28,129 bases of DNA from positions 1-28,129 of the forward strand of contig JAVLBP010000016.1 in assembly GCA_031581145.1 (NCBI GenBank), written 5' to 3'. The DNA comes from UBA8296 sp031581145. Lineage in GTDB: Bacteria > Bacteroidota > Rhodothermia > Balneolales > Balneolaceae. The stretch's first letter is position 1, and every line of letters starts with the position of its first letter. Below the pieces are notes generated by a model. That model was not told the origin of the DNA and did no database searches. It saw only the letters and a program-made list of their open reading frames with translations. Positions 24,321 to 28,129 of the stretch are shown one piece after another. A program made the translations under genes and the position numbers.

Positions 24321-25433
24321 TTAGTTTTTGGAGATGACTTGAAGGTCAAAGAGTGTTGATTCTGTTGCACTTGAGCATGTAATCAACTCGCAGGTTGCCC
24401 GAGAAACTTTCAACCCAGGCTCCAATATTCGATCATTTATGCGCACGAAGGTGCCAATTTGGGTGTCTGGATCTTGAATAAATACAATCGTGCCAAACGG
24501 CAAAACCGCATGAGCTGCGGTAAACGTTTCGGGATTGTAAATCTCGCCAGACGCCGTAATTCGCTGTAAGGGCTCGTCATCATAGACAAAGACTGAGACC
24601 TGAGAGCCACTTGTTGTACCCCCTCCATCTGGGTCTGATTCGCCACTCAAACGTCCAGCCGGCACATAAGGGTTTTGATACACACGACTTGGGGGTGCTA
24701 AGACGACGACCTCTGTGCCAGAGGGAATATTAGCAGGGTCCAGGCCACGGTTCAGGCGCTCAAATTCGAGTTGCGTCATTTCGTAGCGAGAAAGGAAGGT
24801 CTCCAACGGAGTATTCGAAGGATATTGAGTGCTCAAAAAGCGACCTTGAGCGGAGGTCGATCCATCCCCTTTTTGCACAGCTGGGGTTGGTTGGAGCTGC
24901 TTGAGTATTAACGCCTGCCCAATTGATAAGGTATTGCTAGATAGCTGGTTTAACGCTCGAATGGAGGAGACTGTCACGCCATATGCTTCGGCCAAGTCAT
25001 ACAGTGTATCACCCTCTCGAACGACATGGCGTAGCGTCATCGGTACCGGCTCGGGATGATACAGGATTCCAGCGGGTAACTTGGCAGCCTTTTGATCGAC
25101 AACATCAGGCTCAGGCGCTTCTTCTATTGTTTTTTCGGAAAGTTGCTCTTCGGGCAGTCTCTCTTCGATAATAGGTGCTTCAAATACGAGGGTCTGTCCG
25201 ATACGTAATGTAGGTCCTTCTAGTTGATTCCAAGACAATACGGAATCCAGCTCAACACCATATTTTCGAGCAAGAGAATACAATGTTTCCCCTTGTTGGA
25301 CGACATGGGTCTGCGCCATAGACACGCTTGGAAGCAAGATAGACACGCCACTGAACAGAAGGAGCGCCCCACCCAGCATCCACCCAGGGAATGAATTGAG
25401 GAATGAAGTGAAGTTCATTCGTTTCGCTGTCAT
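24321..25433 (-). CDS. LysM and RlpA-like double-psi beta-barrel cell-wall protein
   Basis: I place the start at the ATG 25431-25433, which overlaps the aroC stop as ATGA and gives 370 aa; the open frame extends to 25553 but only inside aroC. A signal peptide covers about residues 1-40 (hydrophobic GGALLLFSGVSILL, cleavage after SMA). Two LysM modules follow: about 43-86 (HVVQQGETLYSLARKYGV) and 136-179 (HVVREGDTLYDLAEAYGV). A more divergent third lies around 205-250. The C-terminal 70-80 residues resemble the RlpA/DPBB fold (ITASGEIYNPETFTAAHAVL, GTIVFIQDPDTQ, RINDRI). It probably binds peptidoglycan in the periplasm and may cleave or remodel it. An Asp/Gly/Ser linker precedes the DPBB part. 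Confidence 0.85.
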   Translation of the reverse strand: MTAKRMNFTSFLNSFPGWMLGGALLLFSGVSILLPSVSMAQTHVVQQGETLYSLARKYGVELDSVLSWNQLEGPTLRIGQTLVFEAPIIEERLPEEQLSEKTIEEAPEPDVVDQKAAKLPAGILYHPEPVPMTLRHVVREGDTLYDLAEAYGVTVSSIRALNQLSSNTLSIGQALILKQLQPTPAVQKGDGSTSAQGRFLSTQYPSNTPLETFLSRYEMTQLEFERLNRGLDPANIPSGTEVVVLAPPSRVYQNPYVPAGRLSGESDPDGGGTTSGSQVSVFVYDDEPLQRITASGEIYNPETFTAAHAVLPFGTIVFIQDPDTQIGTFVRINDRILEPGLKVSRATCELITCSSATESTLFDLQVISKN

Positions 25434-26611
25434 GACGTCCAACGCGTTTTGATTTCGTCCATGGAATCTCCACCAAATTTTTCCAACACAGCATTTGCCA
25501 ACACAGGGGCAATCACAGACTCTGCCACCACAATGGCTCGAGGAGCTGCGCATACATCTGAGCGCTCGTAGCGTGTGTCCTGCTCGGTTTTGGTTTTCAA
25601 ATCGGCTGTTGGAAGTGGTTTTAGTAGGGTTGGTATCGGCTTCATCACACCACGCAGTATCAGTGGCTCCCCCGTCGTCATACCTCCTTCGATTCCACCT
25701 GAACGATTGGTCTGACGTCTAAATTGTCCACCTTCATGACCAATGGCATCATGAACCTCGTGCCCAGGTCGTGATCCGCTTTCAAACCCGAGACCTATCT
25801 CTACCCCTTTCATGGCCTGGGTCCCCATAATCGCTTGGGCAAGCTGCCCATCCAACTTACGATCCCAATGGACATAGCTTCCGAGTCCGGCTGGCAAACC
25901 GGTGACCACGATTTCATAAACACCCCCCAATGAGGATCCCTCCTTTCGAATCACTTTGATATGATCCACCATCGCTGTGGATATCGACGTGTCCAGGCAA
26001 CGAACCTCGGATTCGTCGGCTGTCTCACGTAGTTCATCGGCTCCTTTTGCCAATACGGCATCTGCAGCCTCACGTGCATCTTCCCACGAGGCATACCCAG
26101 CCTCCCCAATCCGTACCATGTGGCCACCTATTTGGATCCCAAGTTCTGATAAAAACTGCCTTGCCACACAGCAGCAGGCAACCCTCATGGCCGTCTCGCG
26201 GGCACTCGAACGCTCAATTACAGGCCGAATATCCTCAAAACCGTATTTTTGAGCGCCCGTTAAGTCGGCATGGCCGGGTCGTGGTAGCGTGATATCATCA
26301 ATAGCCTCTTGATTCTCCACCGGATCTACAGACATGACATGGGGCCAGTTTGAATCGTCTTTTTCATACGCACGATTCGCGAGATTCAGAGTAATGGGCC
26401 CTCCAATCGCTTTGCCAAAACGGACACCGGAGGTAATGTCAATATGATCATGCTCAAACGCCATGCGACCCCCTCGTCCATACCCTTTTTGACGTCGAGC
26501 CATATGTCGATCAATGACGTCTTTGGATAGAGATAACCCAGCCGGGACCCCTTCAACAATGCCTGTGAGTTGTTTTCCGTGAGATTCACCTGCGGTGAGA
26601 TAACGAATCAT
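25430..26611 (-). CDS. aroC: Chorismate synthase
   Basis: AroC converts 5-enolpyruvylshikimate-3-phosphate to chorismate using reduced FMN, the last step of the shikimate pathway. The start at the ATG 26609-26611 gives the standard N-terminus MIRYLTAGESHGKQL and 393 aa; a TTG at 26623 would add four residues. Other signatures are RRQKGYGRGGRM, PRPGHADLTGAQKY, RSSARETAMRVA and GGQFRRQTNRSGGIEGGMTTGE. It lies 16 bases after porQ and overlaps the LysM/RlpA gene by 4 bases, so the three are probably one transcript. Its product feeds PabB, encoded elsewhere in the window. Confidence 0.97.
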   Translation of the reverse strand: MIRYLTAGESHGKQLTGIVEGVPAGLSLSKDVIDRHMARRQKGYGRGGRMAFEHDHIDITSGVRFGKAIGGPITLNLANRAYEKDDSNWPHVMSVDPVENQEAIDDITLPRPGHADLTGAQKYGFEDIRPVIERSSARETAMRVACCCVARQFLSELGIQIGGHMVRIGEAGYASWEDAREAADAVLAKGADELRETADESEVRCLDTSISTAMVDHIKVIRKEGSSLGGVYEIVVTGLPAGLGSYVHWDRKLDGQLAQAIMGTQAMKGVEIGLGFESGSRPGHEVHDAIGHEGGQFRRQTNRSGGIEGGMTTGEPLILRGVMKPIPTLLKPLPTADLKTKTEQDTRYERSDVCAAPRAIVVAESVIAPVLANAVLEKFGGDSMDEIKTRWTS

Positions 26612-26627
26612 ATCCTGAGTCAATAGA

Positions 26628-27626
26628 TTAAAGTGGCAAAAGAGATTTTAGAGGTAAGGCATAATGCAAGTGAACCACGCTTCCAAGGCGCCCCCAAGAC
26701 GCCACGGTAATATCAACCTCTGAGTCTTTGAAGCCAAACCCTAGGCCAAAACGAAGCCCAGAGGCATCGATACGGCGTGCTGTTTGCAAGGATGTTTGAT
26801 CCCCATGATGATACCCCAAACGAAAGGTGAGTCGTTCCGAGAGCAAAAACTCTGCACCACCCATTACGGTAAGGACAGAGGCATCCTCAACCACGACTCC
26901 GTCACGTGGTTGCAGTTCTGTTGTGAGGGTCAAACGAGCTGGGAAATCAGTGGGTTTGTAGGTCGCGCCTATAGATGCCCTGAAAGGAAGAGGTTCTCGT
27001 TGGTCGTTATAAGGGGTCACAGCCACACCAACATTGCGCACCGTAGCTCCGAGTTGCAAAGGCCTTTTGGGGGAGGACCAAACCACACCGGCGCGAAATG
27101 CTACAAGAGAAGAGGTTGCCGTGCCAATAGAGGAGACCATCATGGTCGCCGAACCTCCCACGCTCCACTGATCACTCAACGTCATGGCTAGGGTAAGGCT
27201 ACCATCCATATCATAATTGCGAAACGAACCGGTCGTTTGTCCCGATGCATTTCGCTTATCCATTTCTCCATAGCAAAGACACCCAACGGTTGCACCCCAC
27301 CTTACCGATTGATCCGCAAGGGTTCGTTCACCAGCAATCGATGACTGGAACTGTCGAATGGCCGCGGGGTATAGAGCAATCGATGAACTAAAAGGAAGGG
27401 ATTCAAATGACCCCTCGACACCCGCTAGTAGCGCCGGATTGACCCATGCACTTGAGATAGTTGGATCCAGCTGGACGGCATGGCTACCACCAAGGGCCTG
27501 CATGCGGGTGTCAAGACGCAACTCCAACGAGCGATACGCACTCATAGACTGTCCAAAGGTTGTTGAGGTCCCCAACAACCCGAGAAGTCCCGTAAAGAGC
27601 AACTGCATGGCTACCGCTCGAATCAT
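26628..27626 (-). CDS. porQ: Type IX secretion system outer-membrane protein PorQ
   Basis: The 332-aa product has a signal peptide (LLFTGLLGLLGTSTTFGQ) and the PorQ opening: the Ala/Gly-rich segment RMQALGGSHAVQLDPTISSAWVNPALL (residues roughly 41-67). This is followed by alternating beta strands typical of a barrel in the FadL/PorV-like superfamily (LGATVRNVGVAV, RLTLTTEL, LTFRLGYHHG, LRFGLGFGF). In Porphyromonas PorQ works with PorU/PorV/PorZ in the attachment complex that processes T9SS cargo at the cell surface. That fits the sorting-domain peptidase at 15989-18769. The ATG at 27626 is 56 bases from divergent mlaE. PorV-type relatives are the main alternative. Confidence 0.85.
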   Translation of the reverse strand: MIRAVAMQLLFTGLLGLLGTSTTFGQSMSAYRSLELRLDTRMQALGGSHAVQLDPTISSAWVNPALLAGVEGSFESLPFSSSIALYPAAIRQFQSSIAGERTLADQSVRWGATVGCLCYGEMDKRNASGQTTGSFRNYDMDGSLTLAMTLSDQWSVGGSATMMVSSIGTATSSLVAFRAGVVWSSPKRPLQLGATVRNVGVAVTPYNDQREPLPFRASIGATYKPTDFPARLTLTTELQPRDGVVVEDASVLTVMGGAEFLLSERLTFRLGYHHGDQTSLQTARRIDASGLRFGLGFGFKDSEVDITVASWGRLGSVVHLHYALPLKSLLPL

Positions 27627-27649
27627 CTCCCAATTTTCTAATGAATTCT

Positions 27650-27664
27650 CGTTATAATATAACG
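27650..27664. promoter_or_regulatory. Perfect 15-bp palindrome between porQ and mlaE
   Basis: CGTTATAATATAACG is a perfect inverted repeat (7-bp arms around a central A), placed 24 bases from the porQ start and 19 bases from the mlaE start. It contains TATAAT (27653-27658) on the plus strand and TATATT on the other. It could be a symmetric pair of -10 elements, an operator, or both. No TAnnTTTG is seen in this 56-base gap. Confidence 0.5.
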
Positions 27665-27682
27665 TATTCCCAACCTCACAAC

Positions 27683-28129
27683 ATGCGATTCACCCTCTTC
27701 CACGAATTTGGTTTGTACGGCACGTTGCTTTACCAAGCATTGCGTTCGAGCCTTGAATCGACGACCTATCGCATGAATCTTTTCCAGGAGTTCGTTAAAA
27801 TAGGCTACGATTCAATTCCTATTATCCTGCTCACGGGTGTGTTTACAGGTGCCGTGATGACTATCCAAACGGCCTATCAACTGGGGAATTCCTTCATTGC
27901 CACCTCCATTATTGGCTCCATAGTCACACAATCGCTATTGATTGAGCTCTCAGCGGTGATTTCTAGTTTGGTTTTGGCAGGAAAAGTGGGCGCACGTATT
28001 GCCACAGAATTGGGCACGATGAGAGTTAGCGAGCAAATCGATGCGTTGGAATCGATGGGGCTAAATTCGGTCAATTATTTGGTGGTTCCTCGCATCCTTG
28101 CGGGCATGCTGATGTTTCCCATTTTATAT
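27683..28129 (+). CDS. mlaE: MlaE-type ABC transporter permease, 3' end outside window
   Basis: The plus-strand frame is open from the ATG at 27683 to the last base, 149 codons without a stop, so the gene is truncated by the window edge. The protein has an amphipathic N-terminus, hydrophobic segments around 48-60 (IPIILLTGVFTGAV) and 75-100, and the family signature GARIATELGTMRVSEQIDALESMG (two adjoining pieces near residues 103-126). MlaE is the inner-membrane permease of the Mla/Mce system, which moves phospholipids between the inner and outer membranes. The partner ATPase (MlaF) and MCE-domain protein (MlaD) would be expected just downstream of the window. Confidence 0.93.
   Translation, partial: MRFTLFHEFGLYGTLLYQALRSSLESTTYRMNLFQEFVKIGYDSIPIILLTGVFTGAVMTIQTAYQLGNSFIATSIIGSIVTQSLLIELSAVISSLVLAGKVGARIATELGTMRVSEQIDALESMGLNSVNYLVVPRILAGMLMFPILY

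Noticed and set aside
25434..25553. 40-residue N-terminal extension of the LysM/RlpA protein
   Set aside because: It lies wholly inside aroC in another frame, is Cys-rich and would bury the signal peptide; the ATGA overlap at 25430-25433 is a normal operon junction.
26784..27191. 135-codon plus-strand open frame inside porQ
   Set aside because: Fully antisense to porQ, with Cys/Arg/His-rich shadow composition and no recognisable motif.
1..28129. tRNA genes, CRISPR arrays, prophage or transposase genes
   Set aside because: No cloverleaf-like or spaced-repeat pattern was noticed in the gaps, and every sizeable non-overlapping frame belongs to a recognised or plausible chromosomal gene.

Overview
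The window reads as chromosomal DNA of a Bacteroidota-superphylum bacterium, most likely from the Balneolota/Rhodothermota branch. The evidence is a GWxTD-domain lipoprotein, a secreted protease with a type IX secretion (T9SS) C-terminal sorting domain, PorQ and a PorW/SprE-like TPR lipoprotein, a cysteine-free L31, and a scarcity of Shine-Dalgarno sequences before start codons. Overall GC looks near 48-50% by eye. Coding density is very high: no gap exceeds about 240 bases, and I saw no tRNA, rRNA, CRISPR array, insertion sequence or phage gene.

Layout. (a) 1-711, minus: 5' part of a luciferase-like flavin monooxygenase, divergent from (b) 903-5062, plus: miaB, a sigma-54 activator with an unusual His-rich linker, lptE and a small TPR-like gene, packed with ATGA-type overlaps. 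(c) 5100-9132, minus: metallo-beta-lactamase hydrolase, rpmE (L31), a ChlI/MoxR-like AAA+ ATPase and pabB. (d) 9316-10443, plus: pyrD, which overlaps tail to tail with (e) 10435-14341, minus: the PorW/SprE-like lipoprotein and, upstream of it, pyruvate kinase. (f) 14438-15898, plus: the GWxTD lipoprotein, convergent with (g) 15989-18769, minus: a reprolysin-like metallopeptidase carrying a T9SS sorting domain. (h) 19006-23523, plus: tig-clpP-clpX followed by a sensor histidine kinase. (i) 23618-27626, minus: ECF sigma factor, LysM/RlpA-like protein, aroC and porQ. (j) 27683 to the end, plus: mlaE, cut by the window edge.

How the genes fit together. Most are core housekeeping: tRNA modification, translation, protein folding and proteolysis, pyrimidine and folate/chorismate synthesis, glycolysis. 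A second theme is the cell envelope: LptE for LPS, MlaE for phospholipid transport, a LysM/DPBB wall protein, and both T9SS parts (PorQ, PorW-like) and a T9SS cargo protease. No frank undescribed multi-gene system is visible. The items most worth a second look are the histidine-rich linker of the sigma-54 activator, the Cys-for-Ser change at the catalytic position of an otherwise class-2-like PyrD, a precise 17-bp tandem array between two convergent genes, the histidine kinase attached to tig-clpPX, and a sharp GC switch inside the first gene.
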